A DNA stretch of 64,000 nucleotides from CBDFLA01 sp965248915 (GCA_965248915.1 OZ252216.1:2852001-2916000), one strand, 5' to 3'. Counted from the first letter of the stretch, positions 20,238-28,991 are shown. The notes: a model not told the origin generated them from the sequence alone. Numbers and translations are program-made.

Positions 20238-20963
20238 ATGAACAAGGACGTTTTGTTGGAGTGGGGCAAAACCATCGCCATCGTCGTTGGACTGGTTTTT
20301 GCCATTCAAACCATCGCCTTTGCGTCTTTCCACATTCCGTCTGAAAGCATGGCGCCTACATTGACAGTTGGTGATCGTGTTGTGGTGACGAAATTTTCTT
20401 ATGGCTATTCACGCCACTCTGTTCCTTTCAGCTTGGCCCCATCGCTCCCAACCAAGAGCGGACGCATCATCGGCCAAATACCTAGTCGCGGCGACATTGT
20501 TGTCTTTAGACACACCCGCGACGACATCACCATGATCAAACGTGTGATTGGGTTGCCTGGAGATCGCGTGCAGGTAAAACAGGGTCAACTTCATCTCAAT
20601 GGAGAATTGGTCGAACGAGAAAAATCCCGCGAGTACACATACACGACTCGAAACGGTCAATCCTACCAAGTCCGCGAGTACATTGAACAACTACCAGATG
20701 GGCCGGCCCACACGATCATCGAAATTGCGCCAGATAGCCTTATGGACAATACGAGAGAGTATACGGTCCCCGAAGGGCATCTGTTTATGATGGGAGACAA
20801 TCGAGACATGTCGAGCGACAGTCGGTTCCTCAACAAACTCGGCTTCGTGCCATTCGAAAACCTCATGGGCCGAGCTCAAGTGATCTCATATTCCTTGCAC
20901 AATTGCGCCAAGAAGAACCCCGATATCTGCAATTCGAGCAGAATTCTGAAACGGCTGAAGTAG
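20238..20963 (+). CDS. lepB: signal peptidase I, first tandem copy
   Basis: A membrane-bound serine protease that removes signal peptides at the outer face of the inner membrane. It is 241 residues with one N-terminal membrane helix (residues about 11-30). Box B SESMAPTL carries the nucleophile Ser37, box D MIKRVIGLPGDR carries general base Lys101, and box E MMGDNRDMSSDSR is intact. A roughly 60-residue extension lies between boxes D and E. The gene is followed 22 bases later by a second homologous copy. The usual neighbours of lepB (rnc, era) are absent, so this may not be the only or main lepB of the genome. Confidence 0.93.
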   Translation: MNKDVLLEWGKTIAIVVGLVFAIQTIAFASFHIPSESMAPTLTVGDRVVVTKFSYGYSRHSVPFSLAPSLPTKSGRIIGQIPSRGDIVVFRHTRDDITMIKRVIGLPGDRVQVKQGQLHLNGELVEREKSREYTYTTRNGQSYQVREYIEQLPDGPAHTIIEIAPDSLMDNTREYTVPEGHLFMMGDNRDMSSDSRFLNKLGFVPFENLMGRAQVISYSLHNCAKKNPDICNSSRILKRLK

Positions 20964-20985
20964 GCAAGGTAACAACCGGAAGATC

Positions 20986-21738
20986 ATGTCAAGAAACTCC
21001 ACAAACAAAAATAGGTGGCACAAGAAGCCAAGAGAGTGGATTGCAAGGATATTGTTCGTTGTTGCCTTCACGGTGGCTATCAGTTTTTATGCAAGCAAGA
21101 CATACACGGTCACCGCGGATAGCATGACTCCGGCACTTGTCGCCGGCGATCGTGTCATTGTGAGCAAATTCACGTATGGAATTTCACGCTATTCGTTTCC
21201 CTTCGGAATACTCCCCTCTTTCCCGACCAAATCAGGGCGCCTATTTGGGAGTGAGCCCAAGCGGGGACACATTGTTGTATTTCACCACACCAAAGAACAA
21301 ATTGTAATGATCAAACGGGTGGTTGGCTTGTCTGGTGACCGAGTTCAGGTCAAAGGGGGGCAACTTCACCTCAACGGCAAGCCTGTCGAAAGGGAAAAGT
21401 CCCGAGAGTACGAATACGCGGCTCGCATCGGGCAATCGTATCAAGCCCAGGAATACATTGAGCGCCTGCCAGGCGGATCAGCGTATGCTATTATTGAAAT
21501 CACAAACGATGGGCCATTGGACGACACGGATGAGTTCACGGTCCCAGATGGACACTTGTTTATGATGGGGGACCACAGAGATATTTCGAGCGACAGTCGA
21601 CTCATCGATCGTCTCGGCTTTGTACCTCTTGAAAACCTGATGGGGCGAGTGCGTTTTATCTCCTTTTCGAAGGGAGATTGCGATGAAAGGAATCCCGATA
21701 TCTGCAACTCAAGCAGAATACTAAAGAGACTGCATTAG
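20986..21738 (+). CDS. signal peptidase I, second tandem copy
   Basis: A paralogue of the preceding gene, 250 residues, colinear throughout. It has a basic, Asn/Lys-rich N-terminus and one membrane helix (ILFVVAFTVAISFYA). Box B ADSMTPAL gives nucleophile Ser46 and box D MIKRVVGLSGDR gives Lys110. Box E reads MMGDHRDISSDSR, with His where nearly all family members have Asn (GDNRD). The residues known to be catalytic are all present, so it is probably active. The two proteins share many blocks (for example REKSREY and NPDICNSSRILKRL), consistent with a local duplication. Confidence 0.9.
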   Translation: MSRNSTNKNRWHKKPREWIARILFVVAFTVAISFYASKTYTVTADSMTPALVAGDRVIVSKFTYGISRYSFPFGILPSFPTKSGRLFGSEPKRGHIVVFHHTKEQIVMIKRVVGLSGDRVQVKGGQLHLNGKPVEREKSREYEYAARIGQSYQAQEYIERLPGGSAYAIIEITNDGPLDDTDEFTVPDGHLFMMGDHRDISSDSRLIDRLGFVPLENLMGRVRFISFSKGDCDERNPDICNSSRILKRLH

Positions 21739-21754
21739 GGAATACGCAATACAC

Positions 21755-22045
21755 ATGGTCAAAAAACTCAAATCAGAAGATCGCGCAAAAGAGGTTGGTA
21801 ACCTCTCCGGCTGGCAGGATGTCGAGGGGCGAGATGCCATCCAGAAAACGTTCACCTTTGAAGATTTTAATGAGGCCTTCGCTTTTATGACGCGCATCGC
21901 CTTGCTCGCAGACAAAGTTGACCATCACCCAGAATGGTTCAATGTCTACAATCGCGTTGAAATTTTACTATCAACTCATGACGCGGGCGGCGTCAGTGAA
22001 CGTGACATCAAAATGGCACAATTCATCGAAAAAATCGCCACATAG
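21755..22045 (+). CDS. phhB: 4a-hydroxytetrahydrobiopterin dehydratase
   Basis: A 96-residue pterin-4a-carbinolamine dehydratase, the small enzyme that recycles the pterin cofactor of aromatic hydroxylases. The signature DKVDHHPEWFNVYNRVEI and the following STHDAGGVSERD are nearly textbook, including the His-His pair and the Asp of the C-terminal helix. No aromatic amino acid hydroxylase is encoded in this window. It lies 16 bases after the second signal peptidase on the same strand and may share its transcript. Confidence 0.93.
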   Translation: MVKKLKSEDRAKEVGNLSGWQDVEGRDAIQKTFTFEDFNEAFAFMTRIALLADKVDHHPEWFNVYNRVEILLSTHDAGGVSERDIKMAQFIEKIAT

Positions 22046-22101
22046 TCCGGCGAAAGAAGGGCTGGTCAAAGATCAGCAGGGGAAATTGGGGAAGATTTGA
22101 T

Positions 22102-22497
22102 ATGGGGTCGCAAGGGTTTACAAATTTCTTGATGCGCTATTTGCTGACGCTTGTGCTCGTCTTTGGCGCCTACAACATCCGTGAACAATCGTTCTATCAC
22201 CTCATCGATGGAACCATCGCGCTGCCGTTGTCCGTCAAAGTGTTTGCTGGTCTCATACTCTCGATACTGTTGTTCTTCTGCATTCGCGCCACCGTGCTCG
22301 CCATCGGCCTCGTCGGCATGGTTGTGGCAACGACAGTGATTGGCGTTCTAATCTGGGTCCTGACAGACTACGAACTCATGACAATCTCAGGCGAAGATTA
22401 CGTCATCTATATTGGGCAAATTGTTCTTGCGACCGTTGTCGCCCTCGGCATGTCTTGGGGTGATATCCGGGGACATCTGGCCGCTCGTATCAGATAG
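22102..22497 (+). CDS. DUF6524-like small membrane protein
   Basis: A 131-residue protein with four hydrophobic segments: LMRYLLTLVLVFGAYN, VKVFAGLILSILLFF, LAIGLVGMVVATTVIGVLIW and IGQIVLATVVALGMSWG. The pattern and the opening (GF.NFLMRY...VFGAYN) resemble the family I know as DUF6524; function unknown. It is 56 bases downstream of phhB on the same strand and is followed by a terminator that serves the convergent gene. Confidence 0.65.
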   Translation: MGSQGFTNFLMRYLLTLVLVFGAYNIREQSFYHLIDGTIALPLSVKVFAGLILSILLFFCIRATVLAIGLVGMVVATTVIGVLIWVLTDYELMTISGEDYVIYIGQIVLATVVALGMSWGDIRGHLAARIR

Positions 22498-22526
22498 AAA
22501 AAAGGCCCGCCTAAATCGGCAGACCT
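22498..22526 (-). terminator. Rho-independent terminator after the SDR gene
   Basis: On the minus strand AGGTCTGCC (22526-22518) pairs imperfectly with GGCGGGCCT (22511-22503) around a 6-base loop, and six Ts follow (22503-22498). It lies 21 bases after the stop of the minus-strand SDR gene. Confidence 0.7.
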
Positions 22527-22547
22527 CTCATCCATAGTTCAAAAATC

Positions 22548-23315
22548 TTACCGCGGCGCCATTCGGATCGCACCATCAACACGGATGGTTTCGCCGTTCA
22601 TCATGCCATTCTCACAGAGCTGACGCGCCATTTGCGCAAATTCATGTGGGTGGCCAAGACGAGACGGGAAAGGCACTTGTGAGCCGAGCGCATCACGCAC
22701 TTCTTGCGGTGCAGCGGCAAACAACGGTGTGTTAAAGAGCCCAGGCGCAATGGTGTTGACACGAATGCCGTTGCGCGACAGGTCCCTGGCAATCGGCAGT
22801 GTCATGCCCACAATGCCGCCTTTGGAAGCAGAATAGGCTGCTTGTCCGATTTGACCGTCAAAAGCAGCAACCGATGCGGTGTTCACAATGGCGCCTCGCT
22901 CACCGTCTTTCGTCAAAGGTTCTGCTGTACTCATGCCAAGCGCGGCTTTGGCGATACAGGTAAATGTGCCGATCAAATTGACGTCCAAGACCTTTTTGTA
23001 GAGCCCAAGTGGGTGTGCGCCATCTTTGCCGACGGTTTTGACGGCAATGCCAATGCCCGCGCAATTGATAAGTATGCGCTCTTGCCCTTGAGCCGCGCGC
23101 GCCTTTTCAAATCCTTGATCCACACTTGCCTCGTCAGACACATCAACCTGACAAAAAACGCCCCCGAGTTCACTTGCCAGAGCCTCACCTTTTTCTTCAT
23201 TGAGGTCGAACAAAGCGACTTTGACACCTTGGGAAGCAAGTTCCCGCGCTGTGGCTTCTCCGAGCCCGGATGCGCCGCCTGTAATGACAGCTGCAATATT
23301 GTTATTCAATTCCAT
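22548..23315 (-). CDS. SDR oxidoreductase, 3-hydroxyacyl-CoA dehydrogenase type 2-like
   Basis: A 255-residue short-chain dehydrogenase: TGGASGLGEATA cofactor motif near residue 13, Asp after beta-2 (LFDLNEE) indicating NAD(H), and a YSASKGG catalytic Tyr/Lys. The sequence pattern (IVNTASVAAFDGQIGQAAY and the ending MNGETIRVDGAIRMAPR) resembles HSD17B10-type enzymes that oxidise short 3-hydroxyacyl-CoAs. It would fit with the mutAB pair in branched-chain or propionyl-CoA breakdown, but the genes are 38 kb apart, so that link is only thematic. Confidence 0.85.
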   Translation of the reverse strand: MELNNNIAAVITGGASGLGEATARELASQGVKVALFDLNEEKGEALASELGGVFCQVDVSDEASVDQGFEKARAAQGQERILINCAGIGIAVKTVGKDGAHPLGLYKKVLDVNLIGTFTCIAKAALGMSTAEPLTKDGERGAIVNTASVAAFDGQIGQAAYSASKGGIVGMTLPIARDLSRNGIRVNTIAPGLFNTPLFAAAPQEVRDALGSQVPFPSRLGHPHEFAQMARQLCENGMMNGETIRVDGAIRMAPR

Positions 23316-23448
23316 GGATTTCCCTTCCCTCGATCGGTCGCAAGTAGAGGATTGACCTTGAATTTCGCGCGACCGGCTCTGTTCTTAGCAAGCCAGGCGC
23401 CCGCCTGCAATCACTTGGCATTAGGCGATTAGTCCCCATATTGGATAG

Positions 23449-23781
23449 ATGGAAGAGAACAGGACATTTGAGGAAGACGAGAAGGTCGTTACCTCTGGCT
23501 TTTGGCCCAAAGTGCGCAAGATTGCAGGCCAAGTCCCCTTCATGGATGATCTCACCGCGGCTTACTTCTGCGCACTTGACCCCAAGACGCCGACTAAAGT
23601 CAGAGGGGTTCTGATGGCGGCCCTTGCCTATTTTGTCTTCCCCACCGACATGATCCCGGACGTCTTGTTAGGCGTTGGGTTTACCGATGACGCGACGGTC
23701 TTGGCCACGGCCATTGGCATTGTCAGCGGTCACATCAAACCTCCTCATCGTGAGGCGGCTGCGGCGCTCTTGATGCGGTAG
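23449..23781 (+). CDS. YkvA/DUF1232 family protein
   Basis: A 110-residue protein with the DUF1232 core FCALDPKTPTKVRGVLMAALAYFVFPTDMIPD, in which a short hydrophobic helix ends in the conserved F-P-x-D-x-I-P-D motif. The rest of the domain (GFTDDATVLATAIGIVS) is also typical. Function unknown; the family is membrane-associated. Its 3' end overlaps the convergent DMT-transporter gene by 47 bases, so the last 15 codons of each are read from both strands. Confidence 0.88.
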   Translation: MEENRTFEEDEKVVTSGFWPKVRKIAGQVPFMDDLTAAYFCALDPKTPTKVRGVLMAALAYFVFPTDMIPDVLLGVGFTDDATVLATAIGIVSGHIKPPHREAAAALLMR

Positions 23782-24775
23782 TGTCCTTCTCCGCCGAAGC
23801 ACTCTGCGGAGGGCTATAATCGCGGCTCGCACCAAAAGGAGGATCCAACCCGACGATCTTTGTTCCCCGCTCAAGTCCTGCTTCGCGCAAAGTGATGTAG
23901 AGCGTGGAGGCAACAATAAGCCCAGCTCCAATCCAAACCGCCAAGTCGGGAACATTGCCAAAGATCGCAAATCCAACAATTGTTGAGAAGATCAAACGCG
24001 TGTAGTCGACCGGCGCAAGCGCACTCACTTCACCAATCGAGTAGGCGCGAATGAAACACGTATGCGCCAAAACACCGAACCCTCCCATCAAAAACAACAT
24101 CAAAAGGTCGGACAGGCTCAAAGCCTGCCAAACCATGGCCGCAGGAATTGCTGTCGCGGTGATGCCAATCAAGTTTGAGTAGAAAAGAAGTGTCGTCGGC
24201 GGGTCGGTTCGCGACAGGAGTTTCACACAAATCACAGCCACGGCCACAGCAACCGCACTTGCCGCCGCAACCAAAGCAGCAGGGTCCATGGAACTATTGG
24301 GCCGTAATATGATGAGCACACCGGCAAACCCCACTAAAGCCGCAAAGATACGCCTCGGACCAACCACTTCATTTGCCACGATGATAGCCAGTGGTACGAG
24401 AAAGATGGCGCGCGAAAAACTAATGGCGCTCGCCGTTGCGAGTGGGAGATGAACAAACGCATAGAACCCACACATCATACCGGTTGAACCGGCAATCCCT
24501 CGCGTGAGATGAAGGACCGGGTGTTTGGTTTTAAATGCTTTGCGCCCCTCAGCGTGACGCAGCATGAACGGCACAACGAAAACCATGCCGGTGAAGGCGC
24601 GGAAAAATGCAATCTGGAATGAATTGAGGTTTTCACCGAGCAATTTAACCAAAGTCGACATAGCCGTGAACATCAACGCCGAACCCAGCATCCAAAACAC
24701 ACTGCGTAGACTAGCCGGCCAGCCCGTCCATCGACGGACGAGCGGGTCGCCGATCTGACGCAGCCAGCTCAACAC
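23735..24775 (-). CDS. DMT-superfamily transporter (EamA type)
   Basis: An inner-membrane transporter of 346 residues with ten predicted helices arranged as two EamA repeats. The second repeat is recognisable from FGVLAHTCFIRAYSIGEVSALAPVDYTRLIFSTIVGF. A hydrophilic tail of about 45 residues (DYSPPQSASAEKDTTASRAP) extends beyond the normal end and covers the overlap with the convergent YkvA gene. This suggests the coding region grew past an older stop. Export of metabolites or amino acids is usual for the family; the substrate is unknown. Confidence 0.87.
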   Translation of the reverse strand: MLSWLRQIGDPLVRRWTGWPASLRSVFWMLGSALMFTAMSTLVKLLGENLNSFQIAFFRAFTGMVFVVPFMLRHAEGRKAFKTKHPVLHLTRGIAGSTGMMCGFYAFVHLPLATASAISFSRAIFLVPLAIIVANEVVGPRRIFAALVGFAGVLIILRPNSSMDPAALVAAASAVAVAVAVICVKLLSRTDPPTTLLFYSNLIGITATAIPAAMVWQALSLSDLLMLFLMGGFGVLAHTCFIRAYSIGEVSALAPVDYTRLIFSTIVGFAIFGNVPDLAVWIGAGLIVASTLYITLREAGLERGTKIVGLDPPFGASRDYSPPQSASAEKDTTASRAPQPPHDEEV

Positions 24776-24802
24776 ACATTGTTCCTTTTTGATTAGATCG
24801 CG

Positions 24803-25801
24803 TTACGGGGTAAGAACGACCTTGCCGAGTACCTTTCGGCCCGCCATGTCCTGCAGCGCCTGCACCGCTTGGTCCAAAGGATAATGAGCAGAAATGCGCG
24901 GCTTGATTTTGCCGTCGCGGTACAAACTCATCAGCTCTTTGACGTTTTCTCGGTGCAGCGCATTCTCAACGCCGGTGAACATGCCCCAAAAAACGCCGAC
25001 GATCTGACACCCCTTGAGAAGCGCCAAATTCAGCGGGATTTTTGGGATTTGTCCTGCCGCAAAGCCGACCACGAGATATCGGCCCTTCCAGGCAATGGCC
25101 CGCAATGCGGGCTCCGCATAGTCATCACCGACGGGGTCGTAGATGACATCTGCGCCCTTGCCGCCCGTCAATTCCTTGATCTGGTTCGACATCGCCTTTT
25201 GCTGATCACGGTCAAGCGGGCCTCTTGGATAGACAAACCCCTGGTCCGCTCCGTATTTCAAGCAATAGTCGACCTTTTCCTGGCTGGAGGCGGCTGCAAT
25301 CACATGTGCACCCATGGCTTTACCCAGCTCCACAGCAGCAAGACCAACACCGCCGGATGCCCCAAGCACAAGAAGGGTTTCGCCCGGTTGGATTTCGGCA
25401 CGCTGTTTGAGGGCGTGATGGGATGTTCCGTAGACCAACATGAGCGCTGAGGCTTCATCGAACGGCATTTCTTCTGGAATAACAGTTGCATTGGTCGCGG
25501 GGACCACACACTCTTCTGCAAAGCCACCGAACCCACTCGAGCCAATCACCCGGTCACCCACTTTGAGATCTGTAACACCCTCACCCACAGACTTGATAAC
25601 ACCAGAAACTTCGCTGCCAGGAGAGAACGGCGGCTCGGGTTTGAATTGATAAAGATTTTGAACAATCAGCACATCGGGAAAGTTCACACTGGCCGCTTTG
25701 ACATCAATGACCACGTGTTCCGGACCGGCACTAAGGTTGTCGATTTCCTCAACAACCAAGTTTTCGATGGGACCATATTCTTTGCAGACGACAGCCTTCA
25801 T
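24803..25801 (-). CDS. NADPH:quinone oxidoreductase family protein
   Basis: A zinc-independent MDR enzyme of 332 residues. The N-terminal GroES-like part contains PGSEVSGVIKSVGEGV, the nucleotide-binding site is LVLGASGGVGLAAVELGKAMGA, and GADVIYDPVGDDY follows. No zinc-ligand cysteine cluster is present, which separates it from alcohol dehydrogenases. It starts 28 bases upstream of the DMT gene on the same strand. Substrate could be a quinone or an enal. Confidence 0.88.
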   Translation of the reverse strand: MKAVVCKEYGPIENLVVEEIDNLSAGPEHVVIDVKAASVNFPDVLIVQNLYQFKPEPPFSPGSEVSGVIKSVGEGVTDLKVGDRVIGSSGFGGFAEECVVPATNATVIPEEMPFDEASALMLVYGTSHHALKQRAEIQPGETLLVLGASGGVGLAAVELGKAMGAHVIAAASSQEKVDYCLKYGADQGFVYPRGPLDRDQQKAMSNQIKELTGGKGADVIYDPVGDDYAEPALRAIAWKGRYLVVGFAAGQIPKIPLNLALLKGCQIVGVFWGMFTGVENALHRENVKELMSLYRDGKIKPRISAHYPLDQAVQALQDMAGRKVLGKVVLTP

Positions 25802-25875
25802 GGCTCATTTCTCCCTAAGCTTTTTGCTTTTGTTTTTGTTGCTTGGACCTGTCCTACGCGGGGGCTTGGGAGGGG

Positions 25876-26916
25876 TCAAGCCTCAAGCCCTTCGACCGCG
25901 ACCTCCAAGAGATTCGCGGACACATTCATCCCGCCAACCGTCCGCCCAACCGTGTTCACGACTTCGGGCTCCAGAATATCGCCCAAATCCTCGTTTGAGG
26001 CATCCAAACAGCCCAGCCGATTGATCACATGTGCCAAGACCAATCCACTCGCACGGCCCGCGCCATCATCGACTTTCAAGGCAACACCCACGCCCAATTT
26101 CGGCAGAACCGCGCCGTAGCACCCTTCAGCGCCTGACTTCACAAGTCCGCCGCCAATAAGGTGCGGGACAAGACGCGTGCATACCCGTCCTTCACCGGCG
26201 ATGAGGTGCGGGTGGTGTTCGATGGCCCCTAGCATTGCAGACGCAGCACTGGCGCGTTTCGGTGAGAGACTTTCTGTCCGGCCCAATCGAGCGAGCCCAT
26301 GCGCCAGCGAAGTCAATGGCAGTGCATAGTTGGGGGCGTTGCATCCATCAGGTCCAACGGGATGGGCTGATACATCGTATCCAACCATTTCACCGATAAC
26401 GGAGGCGATCAGCTGTTGAACCGGATGATCGAGCTTTGTGTAGCCCGCAACATCCACCCCCATATGCCGGGCAAGCGTCATAAAGCCTGTGTGTTTGCCT
26501 GAACAATTGTTGTGCAGAGCATTGGGTTTGTGTCTCGCCTCTATAAGGCGATGCGCAGACCCTTCATGAACAGGCAAATGCGGACCGCATTCAAACATAT
26601 CGATGCTGCAATCGATTTTCCGCAACCACTCCGCAACGGTGGTGGTATGGGTGGGTTCTCCGGAATGGGAGGCACACGCCAGGGCAATCTCTTTTTCCCC
26701 AAGGTCAAAATGCTCTATGGCGCCGCTCTCCAACAACGCCAACGCCTGTAGAGGCTTCAAAGTCGACCGTGGACACATCGGGGTCTCAATGTCGCCCAGC
26801 GACATGAGCACCTGTCCCCCAGCGCTGACCACCGCGACAGCGCCGCGATGAACGCTCTCCACAAATCTTCCCTGTTCAGGGTCACGGGTCACTTCGACTA
26901 GGATGGGGTTGGCCAT
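25876..26916 (-). CDS. asparaginase, PF06089 (Rhizobium type II) family
   Basis: A 346-residue enzyme of the asparaginase family first known from Rhizobium etli, unrelated to E. coli AnsA/AnsB. Family blocks present: ESVHRGAVAVV, CPRSTLKPLQALAL (putative nucleophile Ser with Lys), LACASHSGEP, NCSGKHTGF and DGCNAPNYALPLTSLA. Together these are specific. Probably cytoplasmic, as there is no signal peptide. Whether the substrate is asparagine or another amide is not decided by sequence. It lies 75 bases upstream of the quinone reductase and could share its transcript. Confidence 0.88.
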   Translation of the reverse strand: MANPILVEVTRDPEQGRFVESVHRGAVAVVSAGGQVLMSLGDIETPMCPRSTLKPLQALALLESGAIEHFDLGEKEIALACASHSGEPTHTTTVAEWLRKIDCSIDMFECGPHLPVHEGSAHRLIEARHKPNALHNNCSGKHTGFMTLARHMGVDVAGYTKLDHPVQQLIASVIGEMVGYDVSAHPVGPDGCNAPNYALPLTSLAHGLARLGRTESLSPKRASAASAMLGAIEHHPHLIAGEGRVCTRLVPHLIGGGLVKSGAEGCYGAVLPKLGVGVALKVDDGAGRASGLVLAHVINRLGCLDASNEDLGDILEPEVVNTVGRTVGGMNVSANLLEVAVEGLEA

Positions 26917-26976
26917 TGGGGTACTCTCACATCTGACTCGGAATTCACTCCGGGCCTCAAGACTTGGGAAATCACC

Positions 26977-27507
26977 ATGCGAGGATATTTCGGAATTGGC
27001 GTTGAGGGAATATCGAAACCGATGAATGTCGGAAATTTGTTCCGTTCAGCGCATGGGTTTGGTGCAAGTTTCGTTTTCACCCTTGACGCCTTCGACCGCG
27101 TTCGCGAGTTGTCCTCAGACACCTCAAGGTCCTATGAACATTTGCCATTTTTCGACTGGGATGGTGTCGAAACCATGCGAGTGCCCAAAGGATGCCAGGT
27201 CGTTGGGGTCGAGTTGCTGGATGAGGCCGTTGAGCTCCCAAGTTTTCGTCACCCCTTGCAAGCAACCTACGTATTGGGCCCGGAAAAGGGCGAACTCTCT
27301 GAAGAAGTGCTCGCCATTTGTGATCACATCATCAAGATCCCCACCAGTTTTTGCATCAACGTCGCCACCGCAGCCGCCTTGGTCATGTATGACAGAACCA
27401 TAAGCCTGGGCGGATATCCCGTGCGCCCCCTGATGCCTGGCGGGCCGCAAGAAATACCGCCTGAGAAAGATTGGCGTGAACCGCCAGTCAGAATTCAAAA
27501 AGACTAA
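26977..27507 (+). CDS. SpoU/TrmH-family RNA methyltransferase
   Basis: A 176-residue SPOUT methyltransferase. Motif 1 is NVGNLFRSAHGFGA (residues about 11-24), motif 2 is YVLGPEKGELSEEVL, and motif 3 is KIPTSFCINVATAAALVMYDR, in which the usual Ser-Leu-Asn is replaced by Ser-Phe-Cys-Ile-Asn. The three motifs together form the trefoil knot that binds SAM. It lacks the N-terminal substrate-binding domain of longer rRNA methylases. The modified RNA is unknown. It diverges from the asparaginase gene. Confidence 0.85.
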   Translation: MRGYFGIGVEGISKPMNVGNLFRSAHGFGASFVFTLDAFDRVRELSSDTSRSYEHLPFFDWDGVETMRVPKGCQVVGVELLDEAVELPSFRHPLQATYVLGPEKGELSEEVLAICDHIIKIPTSFCINVATAAALVMYDRTISLGGYPVRPLMPGGPQEIPPEKDWREPPVRIQKD

Positions 27508-27534
27508 ATGAGCGCAGGTGTGTGCCGAGTGGGC

Positions 27535-28110
27535 TTAAGCGTCCAGCGCTTTGCGCAAATGGTCAAGCCCAAGACGCAATCGGGATTTAACCGTCCCTAA
27601 GGGCAAGCCGGTTTCTTCAGCAATGCCGCGGTGGCTCAGTTCATCAAAGAAGGAAAGGCGTAAGAGGTCGGATTGTTCTGGTGAAAGCGTCCCTATAGCG
27701 TCATTCAATTGTTCTTCTGCCAAACGCTCAGACAGGGCCTCGTCGGGTTTTTGTGGGGCCTCACGGAGAAGAATGGGATCATATGGGTTGGCGCGCCGCG
27801 TTTGCTCTCGTCGCGCCGCATCAATTCGCCGGTTCCGAGCAATCCGGTAGATCCATGAAGTGACAGAAGACCGTCTCGGATCAAACTCTGCCGCCCGCTG
27901 CCATACCACCAACATTACTTCCTGCGTCAATTCTTCGGCCTGCGCCTCCCGAGCACCTGCGCTGACAAGGAAACCTCTGATTTTCGGGCCCAGTAAAGAA
28001 TACAAAATCGCGAAGGCCTGCTTGTCCCGAGAAGCCCCAATCCGACCGACAAGGTCGGCAAGGTCCTCATTAGAGGCGCTGGGATGATGGAGGCGACCAA
28101 GGACCGTCAT
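27535..28110 (-). CDS. ECF-type RNA polymerase sigma factor
   Basis: A 191-residue group IV sigma factor. Region 2 is recognisable from EELTQEVMLVVWQRAAEFDPRR and the -10-recognition segment TSWIYRIARNRRIDAARR. Region 4 is LSPEQSDLLRLSFFDELSHRGIAEETGLPLGTVKSRLRLGL, with a helix-turn-helix. It resembles the RpoE/SigK-like ECF types usually paired with a ChrR or RskA anti-sigma. Here the gene on its 3' side is a convergent methyltransferase and the 5' neighbour diverges, so no adjacent anti-sigma is visible. Confidence 0.92.
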   Translation of the reverse strand: MTVLGRLHHPSASNEDLADLVGRIGASRDKQAFAILYSLLGPKIRGFLVSAGAREAQAEELTQEVMLVVWQRAAEFDPRRSSVTSWIYRIARNRRIDAARREQTRRANPYDPILLREAPQKPDEALSERLAEEQLNDAIGTLSPEQSDLLRLSFFDELSHRGIAEETGLPLGTVKSRLRLGLDHLRKALDA

Positions 28111-28235
28111 GGGGAGGCCCTAAGCAGCTGCCCTCTCCACAAAGTCGCCAAAGGAGCGCGACTTTCATGGTTTGTTAACCAACCGGTCACCTTTGACATG
28201 GCACAGTTCCTTCGCAAATTCGCCGCTTTTCCTGG

Positions 28236-28334
28236 TATAATTGGATCAAACCAAAATTCAGTTTTGCGCGCGCGTCGATCTCAATGAGGGCAGTAGACCA
28301 CACTTTAGAATGATTTCAAATAACAACAGTGTGG
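28236..28334 (+). promoter_or_regulatory. candidate -10 element and leader hairpin before the IalB-family gene
   Basis: A perfect TATAAT (28236-28241) lies about 140 bases before the IalB-family ATG, without a good -35 at 17 bases. The leader then contains CCACACT (28298-28304) and AGTGTGG (28328-28334), which can pair around a 23-base AT-rich loop, and a ribosome site AAGGAG close to the ATG. The same 273-base gap holds the sigma-factor gene's upstream region. Confidence 0.35.
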
Positions 28335-28383
28335 CACAAGCAGTCCGCAAGGGATTCTTAGAGTTGAGAAGGAGTTGAGACCC

Positions 28384-28914
28384 ATGAAAGTCGTTGGTCA
28401 AACCAACCTCACCCACCGAGGTCTAAATGTCATTGCAGCCATTCTCTTGAGCCTGGGTCTCGTATCGCCAGCCTTTTCGGCAACACCGAAGCCTCTGGGA
28501 ACCTTTAAAGACTGGAAAGCCTTCGCCATGGATGAAGGAGGCCGCAAAGTCTGTTTCATTGTGTCGACCCCCAAAGATACCAATCCAAAAAACGTCCGGC
28601 GCGGCGACATCTTCTTCTTTGTGACATCTTGGGGCGGTGGCAACGCCGAACCGAGCGTCACGATCGGCTACCCTTTCAAAAAGAACTCGACCTCTATTGC
28701 CAAAATCGGCTCTGACAAATTCACTTTGTTCACCACCGATGACGGCGCCTGGTTCAGAGATCAGAAGGATGAAAAGCGCCTGGTCAATGCGATGAAACGT
28801 GGCAGCTCCATGAACATCACGGGCACATCGAGCCGCGGCACTCTGACAACAGATCGTTACTCTCTGTCGGGAATCACGGCTGCCCTGGACAAAATCCGCC
28901 GAACCTGCAATTAG
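28384..28914 (+). CDS. invasion-associated locus B (IalB) family exported protein
   Basis: A periplasmic protein of 176 residues. A signal peptide (LNVIAAILLSLGLVSPAFSA) is followed by LGTFKDWKAFAMDEGGRKVCFIVSTPK. This is the typical opening of IalB proteins, with W near the start and a Cys that pairs with a late Cys (here IRRTCN at the C-terminus). Start is ATG 28384, with a good AAGGAG site; a TTG three codons earlier is less likely. IalB is named from Bartonella but is widespread in non-pathogenic alphaproteobacteria; the cellular role is unclear. Confidence 0.82.
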   Translation: MKVVGQTNLTHRGLNVIAAILLSLGLVSPAFSATPKPLGTFKDWKAFAMDEGGRKVCFIVSTPKDTNPKNVRRGDIFFFVTSWGGGNAEPSVTIGYPFKKNSTSIAKIGSDKFTLFTTDDGAWFRDQKDEKRLVNAMKRGSSMNITGTSSRGTLTTDRYSLSGITAALDKIRRTCN

Positions 28915-28991
28915 AACCGGGATTTCCTTGAATGAGGACCGGGTGAAGCCAGAAGTCAAGCAGTTGCTTCTGTTGTCTTCTTTGTAGAAAC

